Shown piece after piece: positions 47,627 through 56,202 of a stretch of DNA of 64,000 bases. Each line of letters opens with the position of its first letter. Within the stretch, counting starts at the first letter, position 1. The stretch lies in the NCBI GenBank assembly GCA_034435975.1, contig DAOTWD010000127.1, forward strand, positions 10,612 to 74,611, read 5' to 3'. This DNA comes from CAKZQX01 sp034435975 (lineage in GTDB: Bacteria; Chloroflexota; Chloroflexia; Chloroflexales; Chloroflexaceae). The notes beneath the pieces are model-generated. The model had not been told where the DNA came from. It was given only the letters and a program-made list of their open reading frames with translations, and did not search any database. The translations under genes were made by a program, and so were the position numbers.

Positions 47627-47685
47627 CCGGTCTTCACCCTCAACGGTATTTCTAAAAGGCATCCCCTTCGCCTCTTGATAGACTT

Positions 47686-48849
47686 TTAGTGACCCAATGC
47701 CTGACATAGTCGTTCGATACCGATTGCAAAATGGTCTGGCTCAGTCAATGCCGAAAGCATCAGGTGTGTACCAGGCACTTCACCATAGAAATACCCCGGA
47801 TGCACCAACACCCCCTGTTTCAACAAGGACAAGACCAGCGCCTCTTCATCGTCGTGGTTACGCACCGCCGGAAACAGGTAGTACCCGCCGTCTGGTGGGT
47901 GCATAACGAGCGTCGAGCAGGTAGTCCCGTAGGCCAGCGCCAGATCTATGTTTGCCTGCACCCGCTTGACCATAGCAGTGACAAAGCCCATACCCTGTGC
48001 AAACAGCGTAGGCAACAGCGACTGAGTCAGGCTATTCGCCCCCAGCAACGTATCGTTAAGCAGCTCCAGGCGCTCACTATAGCCTGCCTGTGCCACTGCA
48101 TTCAGGGCGATCCAGCCCAGCTTGAGGTCGGGTAGTGCGAACAACTTAGAAATGCCGTTGAGGGTGAAGACCGGTAGATCAGGATGTAGTGCCGCGACAG
48201 GTGGGGTGTGGGCTGCCCGATAGGTGAAGGGGGCAAACACCTCATCGCAGATCAGTGGCAGGCTCAGCATAGACAATGCAGGCAATGGTGCCTGGATGAT
48301 CGCACCGGTCGGGTTGTGTGGTGATATGATCAGTACAGCGCGTGTGCGCGAGTCGGCCTGTGCCAGCAAACTCGCGCCATCGATCTGCCACCCTCGTGAC
48401 TCGTCCAGTTTGTAGATCCGCAATTCGAGCTGGCGTAGTTCAGCCAGATACTCGAACAGAGGATAGGTAACATTCGGTGCCAACAGGTTGTCACCTGGAT
48501 CAGCCAGTAGACTGAAGAGTAAGAGATAGGCTTCACTGGTACTGGCGGTGATGAAGATTGCGTCGGAGGTCAATGCCAGTGGTGGTACCCGCTGCGCATA
48601 GTAATCCACAATGGCAGTGCGGGCAGCCGGGTTGCCGCGAGGATCAGGGGCATAACATCGATTGCTCCAGTAGGTAGCACTGGCCGCATGCAAGATCTCC
48701 GGCGGAAAGAGCAAGCCCTGCCGGGTCGGGTTACTGCTGGTCAGGTCGATATAGCCCGCTCCGGCAGCAACTTGACGGCGGGTCAGTTCAATTGCGTTTG
48801 GACACAGATCAATATGGGCAAAGCAGCCAGGCATAAGATCTCGTTTCAA
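47686..48849 (-). CDS. PLP-dependent aminotransferase (class I/II)
   Basis: The product has 387 residues and fold type I. YIDLTSSNPTRQGL opens the substrate-binding arm. ITASTSEAYLLLFSLLADPGDNLL, ISPHNPTGAI (with the Asn that contacts PLP), ICDEVFAPF (Asp on the pyridine N) and GISKLFALPDLKLGW follow, the last with the Schiff-base Lys. It is a cytosolic aminotransferase of the broad AspC/AlaT/MalY group, with no exact substrate assignable. The ATG at 48849 is used, and an ATG 15 bases later is possible. The 3' end converges with rsmG. Confidence 0.9.
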   Translation of the reverse strand: MKRDLMPGCFAHIDLCPNAIELTRRQVAAGAGYIDLTSSNPTRQGLLFPPEILHAASATYWSNRCYAPDPRGNPAARTAIVDYYAQRVPPLALTSDAIFITASTSEAYLLLFSLLADPGDNLLAPNVTYPLFEYLAELRQLELRIYKLDESRGWQIDGASLLAQADSRTRAVLIISPHNPTGAIIQAPLPALSMLSLPLICDEVFAPFTYRAAHTPPVAALHPDLPVFTLNGISKLFALPDLKLGWIALNAVAQAGYSERLELLNDTLLGANSLTQSLLPTLFAQGMGFVTAMVKRVQANIDLALAYGTTCSTLVMHPPDGGYYLFPAVRNHDDEEALVLSLLKQGVLVHPGYFYGEVPGTHLMLSALTEPDHFAIGIERLCQALGH

Positions 48850-49326
48850 AGCTTAGAAAAGGTTCGGGTATATATGTAAGAAGTATGGCGTAACAACGTC
48901 GTTATAGTCGTATCGGTGTTCGTCGTTTCTAGTACTCAACGCATCTCATAGAGCCAGCCTGCCTCAATCATAATCATAAAAAATAGGAGGCCTGGCGGAA
49001 TCCTGGCCTCTGATGCTTCACAACTGATATAAGATGTAACTTCAATCTTTCAATGCAACGCCATCCGTCCACATTATAGATGCACGACAATGCAAATGCA
49101 AGTCCGGCAGTGACCACGTCTATTTGAACTGACTCTGATATAATAGAGGTATGATAAGCGATCGTGTATCGCTCTGGATCATCAGCGGTATTCCCGTTCC
49201 GTTGAACGCTCCTGAATGAGTGCAGTCTGGAAGTGGTGTTAAAGACTGGTCTGTAGTGTACGCTGTGGTATAGTAACAGCGAGACCCGAATCCATCGCAA
49301 CCTTCCAATCCGCATGATAGGAACCA
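48850..49326 (+). promoter_or_regulatory. Intergenic region with extended -10 promoter upstream of the kinase
   Basis: This 477-base gap lies between divergent genes. At 49136-49144 TGATATAAT forms an extended -10 box on the plus strand, about 180 bases before the kinase gene. CAGTCT/AGACTG near 49222-49247 makes a small inverted repeat in the leader. GAGGCC/GGCCTC near 48988-49011 is another hairpin. No gene is supported. Confidence 0.4.
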
Positions 49327-50871
49327 ATGATCATTTGTTGTGACCAGCGTACAGGCAGTGGGTGCGGAGCCATCAATCCCAATACTGCGCAATATTGTGA
49401 ACAGTGTGGGATGAACCTGCGTTTCGCCCTGGTACTGCATGCTCCCGGATCACGGGTTGGCAACTATGAAATTGTGCGCATCCTGGGCCATGGCATGTAT
49501 GGTGCTGTGTATGAAGCACGGTCGATCCAACAGCCTGACCTGCATGTTGCGCTGAAAGAATCGCTTGATCCGACCAGCATCCGTACCTTCCGTGATGAGT
49601 TTGCGGTGTTGCGCCATCTTGAACATCCGGGGTTGCCCCACTATTATGAACTGTTTGAAATGGACAGCAACACCTATCTGGTCATGGAACTGATCCCCGG
49701 TCAGACGTTGGATCAACTGCTGCAACAACACGGCATACTCGAAGAGCGACAGGTGCTGGATTATGCGCAACAGATCTGCGATGTGTTGCACTATTTGCAT
49801 ACTTATCAACCCCGGATCATTCATCGTGACATTAAACCGACCAATATTCGTCTGACCCCCGATGGTAAGATCAAACTGGTAGACTTCGGGCTGGTGAAAC
49901 AGGGTACCCAGCAGACCCGCCATACGCTACGCGGTATTGGAACGCCAGCCTACGCGCCTATTGAACAGTATGGCGGCGGGTTGCAGACCGATCCCCGGAG
50001 TGACATTTATAGCCTGGGGGCCACACTTTATCATTTGCTCACCGGCTATGAACCACTGCCTGCGCCGGATCGTGTGGCGACCACGCCCGATCCATTACCT
50101 CCCATCTTCCACTACAACCCGCGCCTCTCGCAGCATGTCGGGGCCGCTGTGCATAAGGCGCTGGCGCTGGCCCAGCAAGATCGCTGGCCGGATGTGTTGA
50201 CTTTACGCCGGGCGCTTATGGGCGGGGGTCGCTCACTACGGGTGATGCAAGACCTGTCTACACCAGCCGGATTGCTGAGTGGGTTGCGTAAGTTGTTTGG
50301 CTGGCACGATGATAGCCACAGCTTGCGGCACAAACTGGTCGGGCATAAGGGTGGAGTCTGGTGCGCGGCCTATAGTCCCAGTGGGCATAGTCTGGCCAGT
50401 GGTGGCAATGATCGCCTGGTTCGGCTCTGGCGCGTAGCCGATGGACACTTGCTCAACACCTTGATCGGGCATACGGGGGGGGTCATCTGCCTGGCATGGC
50501 ATCCCGGTGGTCAGATTCTGGCGAGTGGTGATGCGAATGGCAATATCTTACTCTGGTATCCCGATCATGCGAATCCCGTGCCACAGATATTGCGAGCGCA
50601 TACCGCCAGCGTGATCAGTGTATGCTGGCACCCGGAGGGACAGATGCTTGCCAGTGGCTCCCAGAATGGCGAGGTGATAGTGTGGCGCAAGACGGCAGAG
50701 GCCGAACCTGATCCACAACCCGATCTCTCCGACGAGAAGCCACCGCAACCTCTGACGCCCAGCACGCTTGGTACACATGCCAAAATGGTACTGAGTGTCC
50801 TCTTTAGTCCTGATGGCAGCACGCTAACCAGTATCGGTCTCGATGGTAGCGTACGGGTATGGTGGGTGTGA
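49327..50871 (+). CDS. Eukaryotic-type Ser/Thr protein kinase with zinc ribbon and WD40 repeats
   Basis: The product has 514 residues. A small zinc ribbon at residues 5-32 ends YCEQCGMNL. The kinase domain (about 47-300) has the glycine loop GHGMYGAVYEA, Lys77 in VALKE, catalytic HRDIKPTN, DFGLVK and the GTPAYAPIEQYGG activation segment. The C-terminus (about 335-514) has about four WD40 repeats (GHKGGVWCAAYSPSGHSLASGG, GHTGGVICLAWHPGGQIL, and two more). No membrane helix is seen, so it is cytosolic. Kinase plus WD40 fusions are typical of Chloroflexi and cyanobacteria, and targets are unknown. A URO-D family gene follows 65 bases downstream. Confidence 0.93.
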   Translation: MIICCDQRTGSGCGAINPNTAQYCEQCGMNLRFALVLHAPGSRVGNYEIVRILGHGMYGAVYEARSIQQPDLHVALKESLDPTSIRTFRDEFAVLRHLEHPGLPHYYELFEMDSNTYLVMELIPGQTLDQLLQQHGILEERQVLDYAQQICDVLHYLHTYQPRIIHRDIKPTNIRLTPDGKIKLVDFGLVKQGTQQTRHTLRGIGTPAYAPIEQYGGGLQTDPRSDIYSLGATLYHLLTGYEPLPAPDRVATTPDPLPPIFHYNPRLSQHVGAAVHKALALAQQDRWPDVLTLRRALMGGGRSLRVMQDLSTPAGLLSGLRKLFGWHDDSHSLRHKLVGHKGGVWCAAYSPSGHSLASGGNDRLVRLWRVADGHLLNTLIGHTGGVICLAWHPGGQILASGDANGNILLWYPDHANPVPQILRAHTASVISVCWHPEGQMLASGSQNGEVIVWRKTAEAEPDPQPDLSDEKPPQPLTPSTLGTHAKMVLSVLFSPDGSTLTSIGLDGSVRVWWV

Positions 50872-50936
50872 TATTTGACAATCGGTAGTCTGCTGTGTAC
50901 AGTTAAGAAGAAGGGTAAAGATAAGGGGTGTTTTTC

Positions 50937-51920
50937 ATGCAGATGACGAAACGTGAACGACTGGCGGCAGCCGTCGCCGGCAACGAAACTGACCGTGCCC
51001 CCGTGGCTCTCTGGCGGCATTTCCCGGTGGACGATGCCGATGCCGAGCAGTTAGTGCTGTCGGTGCTGGCTTTTCAGCAGCAGTATGACTGGGACTTCAT
51101 CAAGCTCACCCCGTTGAGCAACTACTTGGTTGCCGACTGGGGTGGAACCGTCGCCTACCACGGGCATCCTGAAGGCACGAGTGACTACATCACGTCACCA
51201 CAAATCACTGTGGCCACTGATTGGGAGCGCTTGCAACCGCTCAATGTCTATGCCGGGGCGATGGGTCAACAACTGGACTGCATTCGCCGCTTGCGCGAGC
51301 TGGCTGGCCCGGATATCCCGATTATCGAAACCGTCTTTAACCCACTTTCGCAAGTCAAACGTCTGGTAGCGAAAGGAATGGAAGTCGTCCATCTCCGGCG
51401 TTATCCACGGCAACTGCGTGCTGCGCTGGAATTGATCACCACGACGACCATCGACTTTGTCACCGCAGCGTTGGAAGCTGGCGCAGACGGGATCTTCTAT
51501 GCCATCCAACATGCTCGTGCCGACTTGCTCAGTGTGGACGAGTATCGGGAATACCTACAACCACTGGATCTGCGCATTCTGGAGGCTGCTCGTCACGGTA
51601 CGTTCAATCTGCTGCATCTGCATGGTCTTAACACGTACTTTGATCTCGTAGCCGATTATCCAGTTCATGCGCTGAACTGGCACGACCGTGAAACCGGCCC
51701 TACCCTGGCCGCAGGTGCGCAGCGGTTCGCCGGGCTGGTAGTGGGTGGCCTCAGCCAGGAAGATATGGTAACCGGTAATCCCACCAGCATCGGGCAACTG
51801 GTGCAGACGGCACTGACCGAAATGGGCGGACGGCGGGTGTGTCTCTCAACGGGCTGTGTTTTGCCCACGGTTGCACCCTGGGGCAACATTCGTGCCCTGC
51901 GAGCAGCCGTTGAACGTTAA
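50937..51920 (+). CDS. Uroporphyrinogen decarboxylase-family protein (not typical HemE)
   Basis: The product has 327 residues from the ATG at 50937, which has AAGGGG about 8 bases upstream. Other in-frame starts at 50928 and 50943 are possible. It is a TIM-barrel protein of the URO-D/MtaA superfamily: TKRERLAAAVAGNETDRAPV opens, and WDFIKLTP, ADGIFYAIQHA, LLHLHGLN, LNWHD and the final LSTGCVLPTVAPWGNIRAL follow. The PVWxMRQAGR motif of true HemE is replaced by PVALWRHFPV, so a corrinoid-methyltransferase-like or other role is more likely than heme synthesis. No corrinoid protein gene is adjacent. Confidence 0.85.
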   Translation: MQMTKRERLAAAVAGNETDRAPVALWRHFPVDDADAEQLVLSVLAFQQQYDWDFIKLTPLSNYLVADWGGTVAYHGHPEGTSDYITSPQITVATDWERLQPLNVYAGAMGQQLDCIRRLRELAGPDIPIIETVFNPLSQVKRLVAKGMEVVHLRRYPRQLRAALELITTTTIDFVTAALEAGADGIFYAIQHARADLLSVDEYREYLQPLDLRILEAARHGTFNLLHLHGLNTYFDLVADYPVHALNWHDRETGPTLAAGAQRFAGLVVGGLSQEDMVTGNPTSIGQLVQTALTEMGGRRVCLSTGCVLPTVAPWGNIRALRAAVER

Positions 51921-51979
51921 CTCGCCTGTGGGCGATGATACTCTACGCAGCGCACGACAAGATTGACTATTCACGTTCA

Positions 51980-53548
51980 CTATGCCAGCACCCTATCGAC
52001 AAAATCCTCTAGCGCAGTCAGGTCGAGGTCATCACCAGCCGCGAGCTGAGCTGCCAGAATATCCAGGTTCATAACCGCTGCAGCTTCAATGGAAGGATCA
52101 TGCCCAAAACCACTGTGGATGAGATACAGCCGCTGATGATCAAAGCCACTGCTGGTCAACAGGGTACGTAAGGCGGTGATGCGATGCTGCTGTGTTTTCC
52201 AGGCACGTACCGGCACCAGCACGTAATCAGCGATTTTTAACAAACGCACGCTATAATCGTTCAGGCTATGCGGTGCATCCACCACCAGCACATCATAATG
52301 TTGGCGCAAACGTTGCACGACCCGTTGTAAGGTATCCACACTAACCCTGGCTCCCTGCGCAATATCCACAGGTGCAGGCAGCACATGCATCCCACTGGGG
52401 TGCGGCGTCAGTTCCTCTTCTGGCCAACGAATAAATCCGACCCGTGCCGCAAAGTCATCAAGCGTTACCCGCCCCTCCAATCCCAACAATGCTGCTGCAT
52501 TGCCAAACTGGAGATCGGCGTCGAGCAAGGCCACGTGCTGGCCCCGGCGTTGCAGTAGGAGCGCCAGGCCGCAGGCCAATGTGGTGCAACCGTTGCCGCC
52601 TCCAGGACTATAGACCGTAAAAACACGACAGCGCTGTTCACGTTGCAACGGTGGGCTTACCGCTGGCAACAACAAAGCAGGTGCGGACTCTTCAGTGCTG
52701 GCTGGCTGACGGGTACGTACTGTGTGGGCCAGTGCTGTCGAGAGCAATTGGGCACGGGCCATTGCAGCTGCCAGTTGTTCAAGCTTTGGTGGCTTGAGCA
52801 AATAATCACGAACCCCACTCTGCGCTGCCAGTTGCAGTTTGCCAGTATCGGCCTGCGTTGCGAGCAGAATTGTGCAGGTGGTGGGTACATAGAGCCCCAA
52901 CTGTGCTGCCACATCAAATGCAGCCCGACTGAATTGATCGGCATCGATCAATGCCACGGTCGGCCACAACTGCGTAGCCTGTATCAGCGCATCACGGGCA
53001 GTACGAGCCTGCTCCACCGCTGCCAGGGGAAGCCGCTGCCGCAGAATAGTTGCCAGTCGCGTCCCAGCTCCACTGGTTTTGCTAACCAACAATATAGATA
53101 GTGGTTGCGCTGCACCCTGCGTCCCCGTTGTCATACCAGGCGCCAGTTGTGGTACTGGTCGGGGTACATCACAGGCGCGGATCACGGCAGACACAACCTG
53201 TTCGACACCGAGCGGGGGGATGAGAATATCACAGGCACCAACCTGCAACCAGCGTATAAGCCGATCTCTATCGGGATGAACTTCGAGGGCAAGCAATCGG
53301 GATTGCCCCAGTGTCAGGTGTAGGAGCGTTGCTGCTGCTTCCAGGATGCCAGGCAGTGTGGCATCAAATACCAGGGCATCAGGAACATAGGCTATCGCCA
53401 GCGATTGAACCTCCGTCACATCTGTGGTCGAGGCAACGACTTCCATCACACGGTGAATATGTGGTTGACCACGGAATGCCTCCCGCAACTCGGATGTTGC
53501 GGTAGCCAGAAGAACTCGTAGTGGCGGGTGGGGAACTTTTTTGATCAT
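51980..53548 (-). CDS. CpaE/TadZ-like protein with two receiver-like domains and a degenerate MinD-type ATPase
   Basis: The product has 522 residues. Two receiver-like folds are at about 8-130 and 150-270, with the second having DAD in VALIDADQ. A MinD/ParA-type domain follows (about 300-520). The deviant Walker A expected as KGGxGKT reads GGGNGCTT, so both lysines are lost. The following strands HVALLDADLQFGNAAALLG and YDVLVVDAPHSLNDYSVRLLKIADYVLVPV are well kept. CpaE/TadZ proteins localise type IV/Flp pilus machines, but no pilus genes are in this window. It is the third gene of an operon with DUF58 and membrane-protein genes. Confidence 0.85.
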   Translation of the reverse strand: MIKKVPHPPLRVLLATATSELREAFRGQPHIHRVMEVVASTTDVTEVQSLAIAYVPDALVFDATLPGILEAAATLLHLTLGQSRLLALEVHPDRDRLIRWLQVGACDILIPPLGVEQVVSAVIRACDVPRPVPQLAPGMTTGTQGAAQPLSILLVSKTSGAGTRLATILRQRLPLAAVEQARTARDALIQATQLWPTVALIDADQFSRAAFDVAAQLGLYVPTTCTILLATQADTGKLQLAAQSGVRDYLLKPPKLEQLAAAMARAQLLSTALAHTVRTRQPASTEESAPALLLPAVSPPLQREQRCRVFTVYSPGGGNGCTTLACGLALLLQRRGQHVALLDADLQFGNAAALLGLEGRVTLDDFAARVGFIRWPEEELTPHPSGMHVLPAPVDIAQGARVSVDTLQRVVQRLRQHYDVLVVDAPHSLNDYSVRLLKIADYVLVPVRAWKTQQHRITALRTLLTSSGFDHQRLYLIHSGFGHDPSIEAAAVMNLDILAAQLAAGDDLDLTALEDFVDRVLA

Positions 53549-53591
53549 CCAATGTTCAGATGTCCGAGACGCGATCTGCTACCAATGTCAC

Positions 53592-54518
53592 TTATACGAG
53601 CAACCGACGCATTCGCAAATAGGGCACAATTTTTTGCTCAACTGGCCAGGCGGAGAGCATGCGGACATACGTTGCTCCATGGTACCCACAGGCCATCGCA
53701 ATCTGTTGTTGCCAGGCGTGCATACGTCGTCGATAGACCGTGATGGTTTCAGTATCCAGTGTCAGCGAAATACGTTGACCAGTCTCACTATCTTCCAGTT
53801 CGAGTGCCCCTTGCAAATCTGGGCGCAACTCGCGAGTGTCCAGCATATGGCAGACCAGCACTTGCCAGCGTGGTGGTTGCAATGCTTGCAGCCCGGCGTG
53901 CAGAGTACTGCTAGAGAGCAGATCGGAACACAAGACCAGCAAGCCCCCACGTGGATGCATACGGGCGTAGAGGCGCAACACTGCTTGCAGATCGGTCTGT
54001 GGGTGCAGGGTAGCCGTTTCAATATACCGAAACAGATCCACCAGCCGTCCTTTACCCTGTATCGGGCCAAAGGGTCTGGTCATTTTTGCGCCAAATGGCA
54101 TCACCCGCACACGGTCGTGATGGGCAAGCGCCAGATAGCCCAGCGCCCCGATCAACTGCTGCGCGGCTCGCAATTTGGGTGGGTACCCCCACGCCATACT
54201 GTGTGAGGTATCGAGCAACAGATGTACTTCGACATTCTGCTCTGCCTCACCCAGTTTGACCAGTATTTGATCCTGACGGGCATAGGCATTCCAGTCAATA
54301 TAGCGCGTGTCATCACCACTGGTATAGGGGCGATGATCGCTAAAAATACTCGTCGGCAACTGCCGACGGCTGGCATGCTCGCCACCGGAGGGTTGTCCGC
54401 GCAACGTGCGTTGCGCTTGCAGGCTTAACCGCTCCAGCCGACGCAAAAATGCCTCGTCAAAGAGCGGCTCCTCATGGGAGGTATTACTGTGTTGGCGAAA
54501 AATAGTCTTGAACCACAT
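53592..54518 (-). CDS. DUF58 family protein (vWA-like)
   Basis: The product has 308 residues. The DUF58 core is present: a GGEHASRRQ-type start of the domain, FSDHRPYTSGDDTRYIDWNAYARQDQILVKLGEAEQNVEVHLLLDTSHSM, split here by its DTSHS metal-site-like vWA motif, and the late CSDLL strand. DUF58 proteins usually pair with MoxR AAA+ ATPases in protein maturation or stress systems. No MoxR gene is visible here. The start overlaps the end of the upstream membrane-protein gene by 35 bases, and the CpaE-like gene begins 43 bases after its stop. Confidence 0.9.
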   Translation of the reverse strand: MWFKTIFRQHSNTSHEEPLFDEAFLRRLERLSLQAQRTLRGQPSGGEHASRRQLPTSIFSDHRPYTSGDDTRYIDWNAYARQDQILVKLGEAEQNVEVHLLLDTSHSMAWGYPPKLRAAQQLIGALGYLALAHHDRVRVMPFGAKMTRPFGPIQGKGRLVDLFRYIETATLHPQTDLQAVLRLYARMHPRGGLLVLCSDLLSSSTLHAGLQALQPPRWQVLVCHMLDTRELRPDLQGALELEDSETGQRISLTLDTETITVYRRRMHAWQQQIAMACGYHGATYVRMLSAWPVEQKIVPYLRMRRLLV

Positions 54519-55818
54519 CGCGTAAATCTAAGGGAACACGTAACGGATCATCACCTGTCTGTACCTCATTCGTATCAAGTGAAGCGGTAGGCGGTAAAAA
54601 GCTTCCAGTTGCACCGCCAGGAGCAAATGAATTTCCACTCGCAGAGGCGGGTGTGGTACCAGAACCTTCACTCTCTAGATCGAGCGGCACGCCCTCCACT
54701 CCCAGCCGATCAGGAGGTACCGATTGCTCACGCTGATCACCAGGAATGTTCCCGGCTCCCGCCCCTGCCCCAGACTGCCGGGTTTCTGACCGGCCCTGGT
54801 CGTCTGTGTCGCCCTGTCCCTGGTTGCCCAGTTGCTCAGTCAGGGTTGCCAGATTTTCCAGCGCCTGTGCTGCATTCTGTCCACCCTGTTCGAGACCATC
54901 TGCCTGTTGACGAACCTGGTTCGCCCGTTCAGGATTATCACGCCCAATCTCGTTTGCTGCCTGGCGCAATCGTTGTGCCAGGTCACGGCGTGTTGTGGCT
55001 GAGAGCTGATTTGCCTGGTCGGCCAGTGCCCGCAACTCCTGCGCCGCCTGCGCTGTATTGCCCTGATCCAGCGCCGTCGCAGCAGGACGGGTTGCACTCT
55101 GGTCGCGCAATGCATCCGCCAGTGCCGCGAGCGCTGCGGCCTTCCCGATCCCACTCTGCCCACTCGCGTCTGCCATCCCTGAGTCGGTTTGACCTGGCTG
55201 ATCGGTGCCAGGATTACCCGTTGACGATTGATTGGGATCATCCAACGGATCTGGCGGAAACTCACGTGTCGTCTGATCAGGAACGGCGAGTTCTGGCAGT
55301 GGATCAGAGGGAGCAAACAGGTCAGGCAGGCCCAATCCGATCATCAACAGCAACCCCAGACCGAGTAGCACAAAAGCGATAAGAGTGATAACTTCTGACC
55401 AGGGAAAGCGCTGATGCGAAGCTACATAGCGCTGCACACGACTGATCGTGCGTTGCGATTGATCCAGCAAGCGTGCAGCCACTCCCTCCGCCCCATCCTG
55501 AACGTCAACTTCTAACGCAGTCGCAAGCTGATTGTTCAGGCGAAAGCGCCGATCCAGTCGCCGCGCCGTCGCCGCTGGTGACATGGGCGGTTTCAGCAAC
55601 AGCACTACTCCGACACTGGTACAGGCAATAACCAGCCCCCCCAGCAGTTCGAAGCGTAAAGGCCATCCGAACAACAAATGCCCGCCCAGACCGATACACA
55701 GCAGTGACATACCGACCCACGCGAAACGCAACAGGGTGCGAATACCTCGCCAGGCCCAGCGATCATTCGCCAGACGTTTGAGTTGTATATGCAAAGGTTG
55801 ATCCAGCATAGCTTTCAA
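54484..55818 (-). CDS. Two-helix membrane protein with long Gln/Ala helical region
   Basis: The product has 444 residues. Two close hydrophobic helices lie at about 30-75 and a third at about 143-167. After a Pro/Asp-rich segment (about 175-220) comes a long Ala/Gln/Asn-rich helical region (about 225-335, ALADALRDQSATRPAATALD and similar), then a Gly/Ser-rich disordered tail. The helical repeats recall BatC/DUF4175-type partners of DUF58 systems, though this is not a firm match. It is the first gene of the operon. An alternative start 9 bases later is possible. Confidence 0.75.
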   Translation of the reverse strand: MKAMLDQPLHIQLKRLANDRWAWRGIRTLLRFAWVGMSLLCIGLGGHLLFGWPLRFELLGGLVIACTSVGVVLLLKPPMSPAATARRLDRRFRLNNQLATALEVDVQDGAEGVAARLLDQSQRTISRVQRYVASHQRFPWSEVITLIAFVLLGLGLLLMIGLGLPDLFAPSDPLPELAVPDQTTREFPPDPLDDPNQSSTGNPGTDQPGQTDSGMADASGQSGIGKAAALAALADALRDQSATRPAATALDQGNTAQAAQELRALADQANQLSATTRRDLAQRLRQAANEIGRDNPERANQVRQQADGLEQGGQNAAQALENLATLTEQLGNQGQGDTDDQGRSETRQSGAGAGAGNIPGDQREQSVPPDRLGVEGVPLDLESEGSGTTPASASGNSFAPGGATGSFLPPTASLDTNEVQTGDDPLRVPLDLRDVVQDYFSPTQ

Positions 55819-56129
55819 TACTTTACAGAAGGTACGCGGACATTTGCCCCAGATGTCTTTTCAGGTTGTAGCAGCAGCGAAGGAACCATTTTTATGTTCG
55901 GATTGGCAGCGTAAGCGAAAGTCTGGACACAAAAACAGCAACGGTACTGCTCTTCCACAGGTGCAAAAGTGAAATGGCTGTACTACCGCGTAATTCCTGT
56001 GCTTTATATCCGTTCTAACGGTATGCTGATATTCCATCGATGACGTGGGCATCAAGATGGACACTGGTAACAGCACGAAAATCACATATGCAGTATAGCG
56101 ACCTGTTCCCGTTCCGTCAACTCCAGGAC

Positions 56130-56170
56130 GTACGCAGTCGCGTGAACCAGTTGACCACGCGACTGCGTAC
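56130..56170. terminator. Perfect 15-bp hairpin downstream of the glycosidase
   Basis: GTACGCAGTCGCGTG and its exact complement flank an 11-base loop. The hairpin starts 33 bases past the glycosidase stop (56203, minus strand). No T tract follows. The rest of the 384-base gap (55819-56202) shows no gene. Confidence 0.6.
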
Positions 56171-56202
56171 CTCCCAGCGATATCAGCGTCATGCTGATGT
56201 GC

